Assembly (NCBI RefSeq): GCF_030445035.2
Contig: NW_026688628.1
Span: forward strand, 3,038,001-3,102,000
From: Dasypus novemcinctus
Taxonomy: Eukaryota > Chordata > Mammalia > Cingulata > Dasypodidae
Reading direction: 5' to 3'
Length of the DNA stretch: 64,000 nucleotides
Positions 35,650 to 49,200 of the stretch are shown here, in pieces. The position numbers and the translations under genes are program-made. The notes beneath the pieces are model-generated. The model was not told where the DNA came from and searched no databases. It saw only the letters and a program-made list of their open reading frames with translations. The stretch's first letter is position 1. Every line of letters starts with the position of its first letter.

Positions 35650-38600
35650 AGTGGTTTTGTTTTTTTTTTTAATGAAAGTTAATAGGTAACAGGAATGTTA
35701 CATTAAAAAAACATAAAAAAACAAAAAAAAACCTAAGAGGTTCCCATATATCCCACTCCCCACCCTCATCACATCATTTTTGTAAATTGTAGTTTTTTGA
35801 AGACACATACATCACAAAAAAAATATGAGGTTCCTGTATACCAGCCCCCCCCAACTCCTCCCACACCAACAACCTCCCTCATCATTGTGGCACACACATC
35901 ACACTCGGTGAACACATTTTGGGGCCCTGCTGCTCTACACAGATAACAGTTTAGCCTGTAGTTTGCACTCTCCCCCAGTACATTCAGTGGGTTATGGCAA
36001 GATATAGAAAGTCCAGCATCTGACCCTGCAATATCATTAAGGACAACTCAAAATCCCAAAAATGCCCCACATCACATCTCTTCTACCCTCTCCCTGCCTT
36101 CAGCAACTAGTGTGGCCACTTTCTCCACCCCGATGTTACAATTTCTTCTATTACTTGTCACAATAGTTTGTAGTAGAATACCAGTACATCCACTCTAGTC
36201 CACATTTTATTACTCCATTCTGTGGACTCTGGGATGATGATACCCTCTCTACCTCTAGATTAAGAGGGGGCTTAGATTCCACATGGATGATGGATGAAAT
36301 TCCTCTGCTTACAGATGTAGGCACTTTTGATACCCTGGTGTGGTGGTTGACTATCTTCACCTCCCTGTTAGCTGACCTGGGTAAGACCAATGAACCAGAG
36401 AGTAGGAGTCGCCACTCTGCTGAGGCTCAGGGTCCAGCTGGCACATGGGCAGTCCAGAGATTCAAGTCTCCTGAGTATGGACTAACCCTAGCGCCAACCA
36501 CAGATTCAGTAAAAGTGACAGAAGAAACATGTGTAGAAAAGTCACATCTCAGTCCAGCTCCATCACACTCAGGAGCACAAATTCCAAAGTAGGGCCCTCT
36601 GACATGGCACAGAGCTCCAAATCCATCTGCCATGACTGTATACCCTGTGGATCTCCGTAGTCTTCAGGAGAACCAGTATGTAGGGTTGTAGCCGCTTTGG
36701 CTTTTTCTTGGGTCCTGCTGAGGTGTGCATAAACGCAACCCCTCGGGTGACCTCCCGACTCTTTTTAGAAGACTCTTAGCCATATCAACTCATTTATCTT
36801 TGTCATTTCCCCCTTTTATTCAAGGTCAAAGAGCAGTTTTTAACACTTGATCCAACATGTAGGCTGAGATATTCTGCTGGTCTGAGTTGACCCTTTTATT
36901 CAAGGTCTCTTTCTACGTGCTTCTCCAGTTAGTGATTGGTAGTAATCCCTTGGGGCTAGGAAGGCTCATCCCCAGGGGTCATGTCCCGTTTTGAGGGAAG
37001 GTAATGCATTTACACACTGAGTTTGGCTTAGAGACTGGCCACATTTGAGCAACATTGAGGCTCTCAGGAGGTAACTCTTAGGCACCCTACAGCTTTAGAC
37101 CTAGTTCATATTTCAGGCACACAGGCTCCTAAGCATAGTCATCAGTATCAAAGGCTCATTATTGGACCATTCTTCCTTGTTGATCTTTGCCATTGCACTT
37201 GGGGGATTATTGTTGTTCCATTGGAGAACATGACAGAGCTCCCCTGGGTGGGAACTCAGCACTCCCTCAGTTGATGTTTGTAATTGTAACTACTATAAAA
37301 ATACTCAACATATATCCTACCATATTTATGTTTCCTACATACATGCCCTGGAGAACTACCCACCACCCATGTGCCCCCCATCAATAAGACCCCACACCTG
37401 AGTTCCTCCCCTGACATAGATGAACCTCTCTGTAGTCCAAAACTTCTTCAACAATGAATCATATTATATTGCCAAATTCAATTAATAGGAAATTGAAATA
37501 CAGTGATGGGTTTAAAGTTAAGAAATAGAATACATAGTAATTAGAAACACTAAAAGTAAAAATAAATTGGTGTATTAATAAAATGAAAAATATTATAAAG
37601 ATTTGTTTCTAACATTTTGCCTTTCATCACTGTAATAGGTGTTGCCCTGTATGTACAATGGCAAGGCACTTTCATTTCTTCCTCAGTGTCTACATCCTTT
37701 CTTTTATTTCTAATTTTTAATTTTGTCTTCAAAAAAGTTTTAGATCACAGTAATTCACTTGCACAATACAGGGGACTCCCAAATATCTAACATCAAACTC
37801 TTTACACCTTTCCTGGCAATGATCTCTTTACATGTTCACATTATATTTGCTGCAGCTGATGTACAAATTTTGAAACATAGCTATCAAACATGGTTTCATT
37901 TTGGTCTACATTATTGTATATATTTTAGACTGTACAGATTTCTAAATTTTTACTTCCCTTATGTTTTACATTATAGTTTACATTTTAGTTTAGTTTATAG
38001 ACTTTTATACACTTTAGATGTAAGTTGACATGTCCATCATTGCATGAACTTGTGGAGCACTTCCATTGCTCCCCAGTTGCCCTGCTTCCATTCATGCTAT
38101 ACCTCTCTCCCCCTCCCCTCAGGGCACACCGTGACACTCAAACTTCACTCCTTGAGGAATGCAATTTATAGATACTGCAATAATGCTGAGAGCTTGACAT
38201 ACTAGATGATCCTAACTAACTGGGAGTCAGCGATTCTCTCAAGAGACACAATTCCCTTTCTTTGAAAGCATCAGGTCTCCCCAGGATGTGGGTACACCTT
38301 CACACTCATTGTATGGGTCTCCATCCAATGATATAACCCATTATGATGAAATGAGCACTCACATACTCCCTAGAAACTTGCCCCTGTACCAGATCCCCCC
38401 CCTTAAGCACCTTAAACACGTGATCCTTCCTTATTATATTTTCTAAAGAGTTTTCCCAACACTGTAGTTTCAGCCATATACATGACATTCTCCTATATTC
38501 AATGGCTCCCCCCCCACCCTCCCCACAGTTGCTTGGGTCAAAGACCCATCCTCCCACCCCTAGACTCCTCAAGCCCACAAAGCCCCTCCCAAAGGTATCC

Positions 38601-41600
38601 CTATGCCCCCATCTTATCTCTTCCCTGTACAAATACTTACCTCTAGTTTATCATAGACTTCACCCATGTAGGAGTCAGCTCACAACCTTCCTCTCCCTCA
38701 CAGATCCCTTTAAGCCTATCTTCCAGTCTTTAGCTCTCTGAGACAGCTCTGTTTGCTTGCTTTATATTAGAGAGTTCATGCAGTATTTGTCCTTCAATGC
38801 CTGACTTGTATCACTCAACATAAGTCCTCAAGATTCATCCATGTTATCACATATGCTTGTACTGTATTCCTTCTTATAGCTGAGTAGTATTCCATTGTAT
38901 GTATATACCAAATTTTATTTATTCATTCATCCATTGATGGGCATTTGGGTGGATTCCAACTATTGACAATTGTGTATAATGCTGCTATGAACATTGGTAT
39001 ACATATATCGGTTTGTGTTCTTATTTTCAGATCTTCTGGATATATACCCAGCAGTGGAATTGCAGTGGAATCATATGGCAAATCTATAGCTAACTTTTTG
39101 AGAAACTGCCAAACAGTCCTCCAGAATGGCTGGATCCTTCTGCATTCTCACCAGCACTGGATGAGGATTCCCATTCCTCCACATCCTCTCCAGCATTTGT
39201 AGTTTTCTGTTTTGTTTTTTGTTGTTGTTGTTGTTTTGTTTTTTTGATAGCTGCCGGTCTTATGGGAGTGAGATGGTATCTCATTGTAGTTTTTATTTGC
39301 ATTTCCCTAATAGCTAGTGATTTTGAGTAATTTTTCATATGCTTTTTAGCCATTTGTATTTCTTCTTTGGAGAAGCATCTGTTCAAATATTTTTTTTCCA
39401 TTTTTTAAATGGGTTGTCTTTTTATTTTCAAGATATAGGAGTTCTTTATATATCCAGAATATAAGTCTCCTATCAGATATATGATTACCAAATATTTTCT
39501 CCCATTGGGTAGGCTCTCTTATCACTTTCATGACAAACTCCTTTGAGGTGCAAAAGGCTTTAATTCTGAGGAAGTCCCATTTATCTATTTGTTCTTTTAC
39601 TGCTTGTGCTTTGGGTGTGAAGTTCGTGAAACCATTTCCTGTTACAAGGTCCTGTAGATGCTTCCCTGCATTGTTTTCCACGGTCTTTATGGTCTTGGCT
39701 CTAACATTTAGATCATTGATCTACCTTGAGTTGATTTTTGTATAAGATGTGAGATGGTAATCCTCTTTCCTTCTTTTGCCTATGGATATCCAATTCTCTA
39801 GACACCATTTATTGAAGAGGCCATTCTCTCCCAGTTGAGTGGGCTTGGTGGCCTTGTCGAATATCATATGACAGTTTATATGAGGATCTATATCAGAACT
39901 ATCAATTCAGTTCCATTGGTCAGTGTGTCTCTCCTTGTGCCAATACCATGCTGCTTTCACTACTGTAGCTTTGTAGTATGTTTTGAAGTCTGGTAGTGTG
40001 ATTCCTCCAGTTTCATTTTTCTTTTTCAATATGTCTTTGGCTGTTCAGGGTCACTTTCCTTTCCAAATAAATTTCATAGATAGTTTCTCTAGTTCCTTAA
40101 AGAATACTGTGTTGATTTTTATTGGGATTGCATTGAATGTGTAGATCAGTTTTGGTAGGATAGATATCTTAATAATATTTACTCTTCCTATCCATGAACA
40201 GGGAATATACTTCCATTTGTTTCGGTCTTCTTTGATTTCCTTGAAATTTTTTGTGTATAAGTTTTTTTGTGTATAAGTCTTTTACATCTTTGGTGAAATT
40301 TATTCCTATGTAATTGATTTTTTTATTTACTGTTGTAAATTATGTTTTTTGATTTCCTCCTCAGATTCCTCATCATCAGTGTACAGAAATGCTACTGATT
40401 TTTGTGCATTGATCTTATAACCTGTGAATTTACTGAACTCATTTATAAGTTCTAGACTTTGTTGTAGATGTCTCAGGGCTTTCCATGTATAGGATCATGT
40501 CATCTGTAAATAGTGAAATTTTGACTTCTTCCTTTCCTATTTGGATTCCTTTTATATCTGGTTCTTGCATCAGTGCTCAAGCAAGTTCTTCTAACACAAT
40601 GTTAAATAGAACGGATGATAGTGGGCATCCTTGTCTTGTTCCTGATCTTAGAGGGAAAGATTTTAGGATTTCACCATTGTAAATGATGTTAGCTGTGGGT
40701 TTTTCATATATACCCTTATTATATTCAGAAAGTTTCATTATATTTCTATCTTTTGCATTGTGTTTAGCAAGAAAGCGTGCTGTATTTTGTCAAATGCTTT
40801 TTCTGCATCTATAGATATGATCATGTGATTTTTTTCCCTTCAATCTGTTTATGTGGTGTATTATATTAATTAATTTTCTTATGTTGAACCATACTTGAAT
40901 ACCAGGAATGAAGTCCATTTTGTCATGGTGTATAATTTGTTTAATGTGTTGTTGAATACTATTAGCAAGTATTTTTTGAGGATTTTCACATCTTTGTTCA
41001 TTAGAGAGATTGGTCTGTAATTTTCCTTTTTTGTGGTGTCTTTGTTTGGCTTTGGTATTAGGGTAATGTTGGCATCATAGAATGAGTTAGGCAATGTTCC
41101 TTCTATTTTGATATTTTGGAAGAGTTTAAGCAAGACTGGTGTTAGTTCTTTCCAGAATGTTTGGTAGAATTCACCTATGGAGCCATCTGGCCCAGGACTC
41201 TTCTTAGTTGGGGGGTTTGTAATGACTGATTCTATCTTTAGTTTAACTGGTTTGTTGTAATCATCAATTTCTTCTTTTGTCAATGTAGGCTGCTTATGTG
41301 TTTCTAGGAATTTGTCTATTTCCTTTAAATTGTCTTTCTTGTTGGAATAGTTTTTCAAATATACTCTAATGATAGTCTTTATTTCAGGGGGGTCAGTGGT
41401 GATATCACCCTTCTCATTTCTTATTTTAAGTATTTGCATCTTCTATTTTTCTTTGTAAGTCTAGCTAAAGGTTTGTCAATTTAATTGATCTGCTCAAAGA
41501 ACCAGCTCTTTGTTTCATTTCTGAGTGCTTTCCTATTTTCTATTTCATTTAGTTCTGCTCTGATCTTTGTTATTTCTTTCTTTCTTCTTTCTTTGGGTTT

Positions 41601-42631
41601 AATTGGGTTTTTTTTCACTAATTCCTCCAATTGCTCAGTTAGTTCTTCAATTTTAGCTCTTTCTTCTTTTTTGATGTATGCACTTATGGCTATGAATTTT
41701 CCCTCTCAGTACAGATTTTGCTGCATCCCATAAGTTTTGATACCTTGTTATCATTTTCATTAGTTTCAAAGTAGTTATTGATTTCTGTTGGGATTTCCTC
41801 CTTGACCCATTGTTTTTCTAAGAACGTGTTGTTTAACTTGCATATCTTGTTGCCAAATCTGGGCCTCTGCCCCTTGCAGATTTCCAGCTTCACTCCACTG
41901 TGTCAGAGAAATTGTTTTGTATGATTTTGGTCTTTCTGTATTCACTGAGGCTTTCTTTGTGGCCTAGCATGTGGTCTAACTTGGAGAATGATCCATGTGC
42001 ATTTAAGAAGAATGTATATCCTGCTGCATATGAGTGTAATGTTTTGTATATGTTCATTAGGTCCAGATCCTCTAATCTATTGTTCAAAGTCTTCATTTCT
42101 TTATTGATTCTCTTTTGAAATGTTAAGTCCAATGATGATAGTGATGTGTTAAACCCCCCCACTATAATTGTAGAGGCAGCTATTCCTTCACTTAATTTCT
42201 CCAGTGTTTGTCTCATATATTTTGAGGCACCCTTGTTAGGGGCATAGATGTTTATGATTGTTCCTTCTTCTTGAAAGATTATACCTTTCACTAATATATA
42301 GTGTCCATCTTTGTCTTTCACAACAGTTTTGCATTTAAAGTCTATTTTGTCTGATATTAATAGAGCTACACCTGCCCTTTTTTGGTTATTGTTTGCCTGT
42401 AAGATTGTTTTCCAGCCATTCACTTCAATCTCCTTGAATCCCTGGGTCTAAGATGTGTTTCTTATGGACAGACTATAGATGGGTTATATTTCCTTATCCA
42501 ATCTTCCAATCTATGTCTCTTAACAGGTGAGTTTAATCCATTGAAGTTCAGTGTTATTACATTCAAGGAATTAATTATATTAGCCATATTTTCTTTGGAT
42601 TTGTGTTTGTCAGCTTAAAGCAGTGATTTTG
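35650..42631 (-). mobile_element. 5'-truncated LINE-1, minus strand, with long 3' UTR
   Basis: The tail is at 35660 (T-run), the long 3' UTR is about 35660-38750, and ORF2 runs backwards from about 38760 to 42560. It truncates at about 42612, in the spacer just before ORF2. Recognisable ORF2 pieces on the minus strand are 41890-42423 (endonuclease, LNIYAPN-type) and 40879-41439 (reverse transcriptase, KKSPGPDG). The C-terminal domain is at 39346-39681 (QWEKIF) and 39090-39401 ([13 protein letters not shown]). Several stops separate these, so ORF2 is dead. A possible target-site duplication is AGTGGTTTTG at 35650-35659 and AGTGATTTTG at 42622-42631, with one mismatch. Confidence 0.88.
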
Positions 42632-43305
42632 GTCTTTGGTGCTGCTGGACCTTGAACGATTCTTCCCTGTGGCCCTGTCAGCACTGTTGCCCCGAACACC
42701 TTCCCTATACCCCAAGGCACTGATCCCTCCTGCCCTTGGTAGAGGCTCCCAGGAAAGGGATGGCTGAACAGAGGTAACACAGACATCACTTTCAATAGTA
42801 AGGTTCAGATGGTTCAGATACCTAAGGCTGGAGTAGTTCAGTTATCACTAGCTGGCTGTTTGGGTGGGAGTGTCCCTGCACCCTGCCTGAACCTGGCTTT
42901 TCATTTTCCTTCATTTTCCTGAACTGGAGTCAGGGTGGCAAATGGCATAGCCTTGTGGTTCTGACCTCATGAGCAGTGGAGTCCTGAACGTTGTTTACGG
43001 ACCAGGTAGGTCTGCTGTTCCTTGAGGATTCTATTTAAATCCTAGGGCCTGCAAGGATCTTTCTCCCCCCAGGGACACTCCAGGTATCTGCATTTTACTG
43101 GGTCTAGGATCTCATCTTTCAATTATTTCCTCACCTCAAGTTCAATTTTAAGGCTGAGGACCTTTCTTTGCTAGAGGCACACACACTCCCCTTGGCCCAA
43201 GTCACCTGAGGACTTGGGTGCAGCAGGTCTGCCAACAGCCCAAGCCTCACCTGGGGGCTACAGTTCTGCCTCCAACACACATGTGCCTCCTCTGTCCCAC
43301 TCTAG

Positions 43306-43498
43306 AGGAAGAACAACTCAACCCTCAGAGGGAGGAGAGCTGCACAGTGTGGATGGTTAAGGCAGGCAATTGCAAGAATCTGGTGGAGTACCTGGTGCCT
43401 GCCGTCCAGGAGAGCAACCTCATGTATATCAACATCTTCTTTGGAACATACTGGGTCTTCACCACCACTGAGCAGGTACTGGACTGGTTGTTCCACAG
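43306..43498 (+). pseudogene. RALGDS-like REM-domain exon
   Basis: It follows TCTAG and ends at CACAG/GTGAGA, both usable splice sites. The 64 codons are open and read CTVWMVKAG, then LVEYLVPAVQESNL, then FTTTEQVLDWL. This matches the start of the REM domain (the family reads FTTTQQVLDLLF). This exon alone looks intact. Confidence 0.85.
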
Positions 43499-43529
43499 GT
43501 GAGAGCCAGCCCCATGCCTGGGCTTGACT

Positions 43530-43665
43530 AATCTGCCCCCAACTTTCTTATGTCTCAGAAATATCATTTCACTCACTGGCCTCAGTTTCCTCCTTGGGAA
43601 GGGGAGCATTTAAAGGAAAAATCTTCAAGGGTGATTGTAAGGAATAACTAGGAGAATCCATGGAA
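43530..43665 (+). repeat. MIR-like ancient SINE remnant
   Basis: A CCTCAGTTTCCTCCTTGGGA core and a downstream TGATTGTAAGGAATAACTAG segment resemble the central region of mammalian-wide MIR. It lies in the first recognised intron. Confidence 0.5.
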
Positions 43666-43914
43666 ATTACTTCCCCAAGCTTGACTCAGTGGACAGGGTG
43701 GCTGGAGGGGCAGGGTTGTTTCTAGGCAGGACTTTCAGCTTCCCAGCGAAGAAGCTCTCAGTCTCGCCTACTTACTGATCCCAGTTTTCTCATTTTTGAG
43801 GGAGGTTTGAGATCCTTTTCAGTGCCTCCAACCTTGGTATGGTCAGAGTAGGGATCACTGTAGGTTTCCAGAGGGATCAAGACTCACCCTAGGTCTGAGA
43901 AGGTGCTGCTTAGG

Positions 43915-44060
43915 ACTCATTTCTTCACCAAGTATTCATCAAGTGTCTTCTAGGTGCAGACATTTTCTGAAGTATGCAGCATCATGCAGTGAACAAAGCA
44001 GACAAGTGTCCCTGTTCTTCTGGGTTTCATTTGAGTTGGGATTGCAGGCAGTAACATGAG
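43915..44060 (+). repeat. ancient LINE remnant (L2/L3-like)
   Basis: CATCAAGTGTCTTCTAGGTGC is followed by CAGTGAACAAAGCAGACAAG and TCCCTGTTCTTCTGGG. This is the common old mammalian repeat pattern of the type ending in AGTGAACAAAACAGACAAGG. The family name is from memory and uncertain. Confidence 0.4.
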
Positions 44061-44724
44061 TCATCTTAAGCAGGGGGTACACTTAGTAAGTCAGCTGTGA
44101 CACACTCATGGTCTTTCCTAGATTTTGGACATAAACACTGTGACAGTGGCAGGCCTGACATATGCCTTGAAATGAAAAAGTGAGTGCACTTTGGGAGAGG
44201 GTCTGGGGCTCTCCTCACCTGAGACCAGTGTGGGGATTTGAATGGTGGGTGGCAGGGAGGGGATAGGCAGAACACTGGGCCCCACTCATCCTATGACACC
44301 CCTTGAGGGCTGAGTCCAGAGCACTTCCCCCTCCAGTTGGAAAGGGTCAAAGGAAACTGTGGGTGGGGTCCCAGGACACTGGCTGCAGAGGAACCTGGGG
44401 GCTCATTGTAAGTCTCTGAGAAAGCCCTTCCCCACCACAGCCACGTCACAGCCCCAAGGCCCCCAAACACCATTTCATGCAGACCCATGACAGGAGGAGG
44501 TGCACAGCCTGTTCCAAATCTGCCATGGACCTCAGTCCTGTCTGCCACCTTCAGGGGTGGCAGGGCTGGCTTGCCCCTGTCATTTGGGAGGTCAGTGTCA
44601 GTGCGAAGAGGAGACACATGGCACATGGCAGGAGATGAGGCAGCTCCTCAGGCCAGAATTACAAGGTGGGGGCCAGGAGGGTCTGGAGCAGAAGGACAGA
44701 CCCTGTCCTCTCCTCACTCACATA

Positions 44725-44825
44725 TTGGTGAAACTCCTACTGTGTCAGTGCCAGACTATGAACAGACCAGTAAAACAATTCCCTGTCCTTATGGACTTTA
44801 TGTTCCAGTGAGAGGGACCCTGGGG
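44725..44825 (+). repeat. ancient LINE remnant (L2/L3-like), second copy
   Basis: CTCCTACTGTGTCAGTGCCAG is followed by CCCTGTCCTTATGGAC and TGTTCCAGTGAGAG. This is the same old repeat pattern as at 43915, just before the next exon block. Confidence 0.4.
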
Positions 44826-44865
44826 GACATCAAGGAAGAAAGGCCATTTTCTGACTCTGCTGTCC

Positions 44866-45012
44866 ATCTACCTGACATCAGTACCCTCTCCTCCCTCCTG
44901 AGCACCTGGCTGTACCAGTAGCCTGAAGATTTCCTAGAACCAGCAGACTGTCCCAGCATCAACCTGCTGGTGGTCTATGCCCAGGTGCATTTACCTGGCT
45001 CTGATCCTGGAG
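44866..45012 (+). pseudogene. RALGDS-like REM-domain exon with premature stop
   Basis: In frame it reads ISTLSSLLSTWLYQ, then a stop at 44919-44921, then PEDFLEPADCPSINLLVVYAQVHLPGSDP. The family has ISSILGTWLDQYSEDF and YVQLNMPGSD at these places. A splice-like CCAG/GTGCAT lies at 44984. The stop at the tyrosine position is TAG. Confidence 0.8.
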
Positions 45013-45039
45013 CATCATTCCATGATTCTGCTTTCACAG

Positions 45040-45101
45040 ATGAGCCATTTGGAACCCTTTGAGGCGGACCCAAAGAGTGAGGAGGCTAGAGATGGTAGCA
45101 C
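45040..45101 (+). pseudogene. RALGDS-like exon following the REM domain
   Basis: After a CACAG acceptor at 45035-45039 the reading is MSHLEPFEADPKSEEARDGST, ending at a GTGAGC donor. It corresponds to the family's region just after the LLLAQLEH stretch. Confidence 0.6.
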
Positions 45102-45289
45102 GTGAGCTTGTGGAGTGGGGACCAGGACTGGACCACATAGGCAGGACCTACCAGATATTGCCCTTGGGCCAGCAGAGAAGACTCTCAGACTAGTCTGGGC
45201 ACACTTTTTTGAGCTGGATATTCCCCTAGAGGTTGTGAGATCTTCTCTGTATTTGAAAGACACTTGGAGCCACTCACTGTGTGGACCTT

Positions 45290-46240
45290 CCTCTTCTCCA
45301 GCTCCTTTGTCAGCTCCAGAACTGCAAATGACTCTAGTGCAAACTGTGGCACCAATTTTGCCACCTGCAGCAGACACAGGGGCAGTTCCATAGGCTGATT
45401 CAGCTCCATTGCCACCTCTACTGCCAGCTTCTGAGTTTGCACCAGTGCTTGCTCTGGAAGTAGATCCTGATACCTGATACCTGCTGTAACACCTACACAT
45501 TCAACAGCTGGAGCACCTGCTCAGGAGGTGGAGGTAGCTACATCATAATCAGCTGAACAAGTTACAGAGTCTGGGTCACTCATATCAACATCAGATGTAC
45601 CAGATCCAGAGCTAGAGGCAAGTCCATCTCCACCTAACTTGACACCTATACATGGATTGGCACTACCCGCTCTGCAGGTAGTTTGCTCCTTCAATATCAG
45701 AAGCACCAGCTTTAGTGCTTGAAGAGGTTTTGGTGCCATCTCCACAGCCACTTATGGTGGTAGTGCCAATGACCTCTCTGCAGATAGAGCCAGCTTCATC
45801 CCCAGATGGAGCACCTGCTGCCAGGCTGGAGGAAGGCACATCATCATCTGCATCACAAGTTCCTGAGCTAGAGGCAATCCCACCACTACCACCAGTGCCA
45901 CCTACACATCTGCACCAGTGTCCTTTCTGGAGCTATAGCCTGGTTACTCACCTTCAGTAACACTGGCTCTCGAGGGGAAGGCTTGTCTGACAACACCACC
46001 AGAGCCACTGGCAGAGCTAAAGTCAGTAGCAAGGCAGCCTACGCCACCAGAGCCTTCCTGCCCCTGTCCTGAGACCTCAGAGAACCTGTTGAGTGAGGAG
46101 AAGGCTAACCTCCGGCTTTCCCTCCTGAGCTGGTGGCAGAGCAGTTGTATGTGGATGGATGTGGTGAGCAGCTGGAAATGGCAGGGTGAATCTGGGTGGA
46201 TCTTCCACCTAGGATCAGCTGCCCCAACCTTAGCATCCCC
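45290..46240 (+). pseudogene. RALGDS-like Pro/Ala/Glu-rich linker region, frame-broken
   Basis: Open segments such as LSAPELQMT, PELEASPSPP and VPELEAIPPLPPVPP resemble the PAPELEP-rich linker between the REM and RasGEF domains of RALGDS and RGL4. An in-frame stop occurs near 45391 and the frame shifts repeatedly. The blocks starting near 45312, 45604 and 45861 are imperfect internal repeats. The L1 inserted at its 3' end, at 46240. Confidence 0.65.
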
Positions 46241-46254
46241 TGATCCAGAATCTT

Positions 46255-49200
46255 CTTTTTACACTATTTTAAATTTAATTTAATAGATCACAAAGAATGT
46301 TACATTTTTAAAAAGATTTAAAAAAAGCATAAAAAACAAGAAGTTCCATATACCCTGCTCCCCACTCCCCACTCCATCATTTTTGTAAATTGTATTTTTT
46401 GTATATACATCAAACTAAAAAATGTTACATTAAAAAATATAAGAGGTTCCTGCATAACCCCCACCCTCCCACCCCAATCCTCCCACACCAACAACCTCCC
46501 CCATCATTGTGGCACACTCATCACTTTCGGTGAACACATTCTGGAGCACGGCTGCACCACGTAGATAATAATTTACCCTGTAGTTCACACTCACCCCCAG
46601 CACATTCATTATGTTAAGGCAGGATATACAAAGTTCATAATCTTACCCTACAATATAATTTAGGAGAACTCAAAGTCCCCAAAATGTCCCCACATCATGT
46701 CTCTTCTTCCCTCTCCCTGCCCTCAATAACTAGTGTGGTCACTTTCTTCTCAATGCTACAATTTCTTCAATTACTAGTCACAATAGTTTTATAGTAGAAT
46801 ATCAGTAAATCTACTCTAATCCATATTTAATTCCTCCATTCTGTGGACCCTGGGATGATGATGTCCACTCCACCTCTAGATCAAGAGGGGGCTTAGATTA
46901 ACACATGGGTGATGGATTCAATTCTTCTGCTTCAAGTTGTTGGCACTCTTGATCCCCTGGTGTGGTGTTTGACCATCTTCACCTCCCTGTTAGCTCACCT
47001 GGGTAAGTCCAATGAACCAGAGAGTAGGAATTACAACTCTGCTGAGGCTCAAGGCCCAGCTGGCACATGGGCAGTCCAGAGATTCAAGTCCCCTGAGTAC
47101 ACACCATCCCTAGCACCAATCACATGTTCAGTAAAAGTGACGAGAGGCATGTGTAGGAATGTCACATCTTAGTCCAGCTCCATCACACTCAGGAGCACAA
47201 ATTCCAAAGTAGGGCCCTCTGACATGGCACAAAACTCCAAATCCACCTGCCAAGACCATATACCCCATGAATCTCCATAGCCTTCAGGAGAACCAGCACC
47301 TAGGGCTGTATCTCCTTTGACTCTCTCTGGGGTCCTGCTGAGGTGTGCATAAGCGTGACCCCTCTGATGACCTCCCGACTCTTTGGAAAACTCTTAGCCA
47401 TATAAACTCATTTGTCTTTGCCTTTTCCCCTTTTTATTCAAGGTCAAAAAGCAGTTTTTAAAACTTGATCCAATATGTAAGTTGAGATATTCTGCTGGTC
47501 TGAGCTGACCCTTTTTTCAAGGTCTCTTTCTAGTTGCATCATCAGTCACTGGTTGGTAGTAATCCCTTGGCACTAGGGAGGCTCATCCCCAGGAGTCATG
47601 TCCCACACTGGGGGGAAGGTAATGCATTTACATGCTGAGTTTGGCTTAGAGAGTGGCCACATTAGGCACCCTGCTGCTCTAAGCCTAGTTCGTATTTCAG
47701 GCACACAGGCTCATAACCTTAGTCATCAGTATCAAGGGCTCATTATTGGACCATCCTTCCTTGTAGGTTTTTGCTGTTGCACTTGGGGATTATTGTTGTT
47801 CCTTTGGGGAATGTGACAGAGCTCCCCTGGATAGGAACTCAGCACTTCCTCAGTTGACATTTGTTACTCTAACTACTATAAAAATACCCAACATATATCA
47901 GAACATTTTTATGTTCCCTATATACATGCCCTGGAGAACTCTCACCTACTCATATGCCCCCAACAGTAGTACCCCACACCAGTGATACTCCCCTGCCATA
48001 GTTGAACCTCTCTGTGGTCTAAAACTTGAACAATGAAGCCTAATATGTTGTCAAATTCAATTAATAGGAAATTGAAATATAGTGATGGATTTAAAATTTA
48101 GAAATAGGGAAACGGACTTGGCCCAGTGGTTAGGGCATCCGTCTACCACATGGGAGGGTCCGCGGTTCAAACCCTGGGCCTCCTTGACCCATGTGGAGCT
48201 GGCCCATGTGCAGTGCTGATGCGTGCAAGTAGTGCCCTGCCACGCAGGAGTTCTGTGCCACACAGGAGTGACCTGCCATGCAGGGGTGTCCCCCGCGTAG
48301 GGGAGCCCCACGCGCAAGGAGTGCACCCCGTAAGGATTAGCCGCCCAGTGCAAAGAAAGTGCAGCCTGCCCAGGAATGGCGCCACCCACACTTCCCATGC
48401 CGCTGATGACAACAGAAGCGGACAAAGAAACAAGACGCAGCAAATAGACACAGAGAACAGAAAAATGGGGGAGGGGGGATTAAATACATAAACAAATCTT
48501 TAAAAAAATAAAATAAAAAATAAAGTTTAGAAATAGAATACATAATAATTTAGAAATACTAAAATAAGTTAAAATAAATTGGTATATTAATAAAATGAAA
48601 CATATTATAAAGCTTTGTTTCAAACATTTTGCCTTTCATCATTGTAGTAAGTGTTGCCGTGTATGTACAGTGGCAAGGCACTTTCTTTTATTTCTTTCTC
48701 AGTATCTACATCCTTTCCTTTTTCTTTCTCATTTTTAATTTTGTCTTCAAAAAAGTTTTAGATCACAGTAATTCACATTTACAATATAGGGGACTCCCAT
48801 ATATCCAACATTAATCCCTTTCCCCCTTCCCCAGCAATGATCTTTTTACATGTTCATGTTATGTTTGCTGTAGCTGATGTACAGATTTTGAAATATAGCT
48901 ATCAAATATGGTTCCATTTTGGTTTACATTATGGTTTGTAATTTTAGACTGTACAAATTTCTAAATTTTTAGCTTCCTTATGTTTTGTGTTATGGTTTAT
49001 ATTTTAGCTTATAGACTTTTACATGCTTTTGGTGTAAGTTAACATGTCCTATATCCATCATTGCATGATCTTGTGGAGCACTTCCATTGCCCCCCAGTTG
49101 CCCTGCTTACATCTATTCTATAACCCCCCCCCCCCCCAGGGCCCACAGTGACAATCAATCTTCACTACTTGAGGGACCAGATTTACAGATACTGCAACAA

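Noticed and set aside
36427..36633. 68-codon frame in the L1 3' segment, shared with 12202-12408 (same start, same stop, no indels) and partly with 4100-4294, as if a third L1 protein
   Set aside because: Comparing the two complete copies by eye gives about 22 amino-acid-changing codons and about 5 silent ones, with no sign of protein constraint. The copy near 47040-47240 has a frameshift. Shared descent of non-coding sequence explains it.
44120..44170. Possible small RALGDS exon (FGHKHCDSG)
   Set aside because: Only a few residues resemble the family's RYGRCDALT region, too little to claim.
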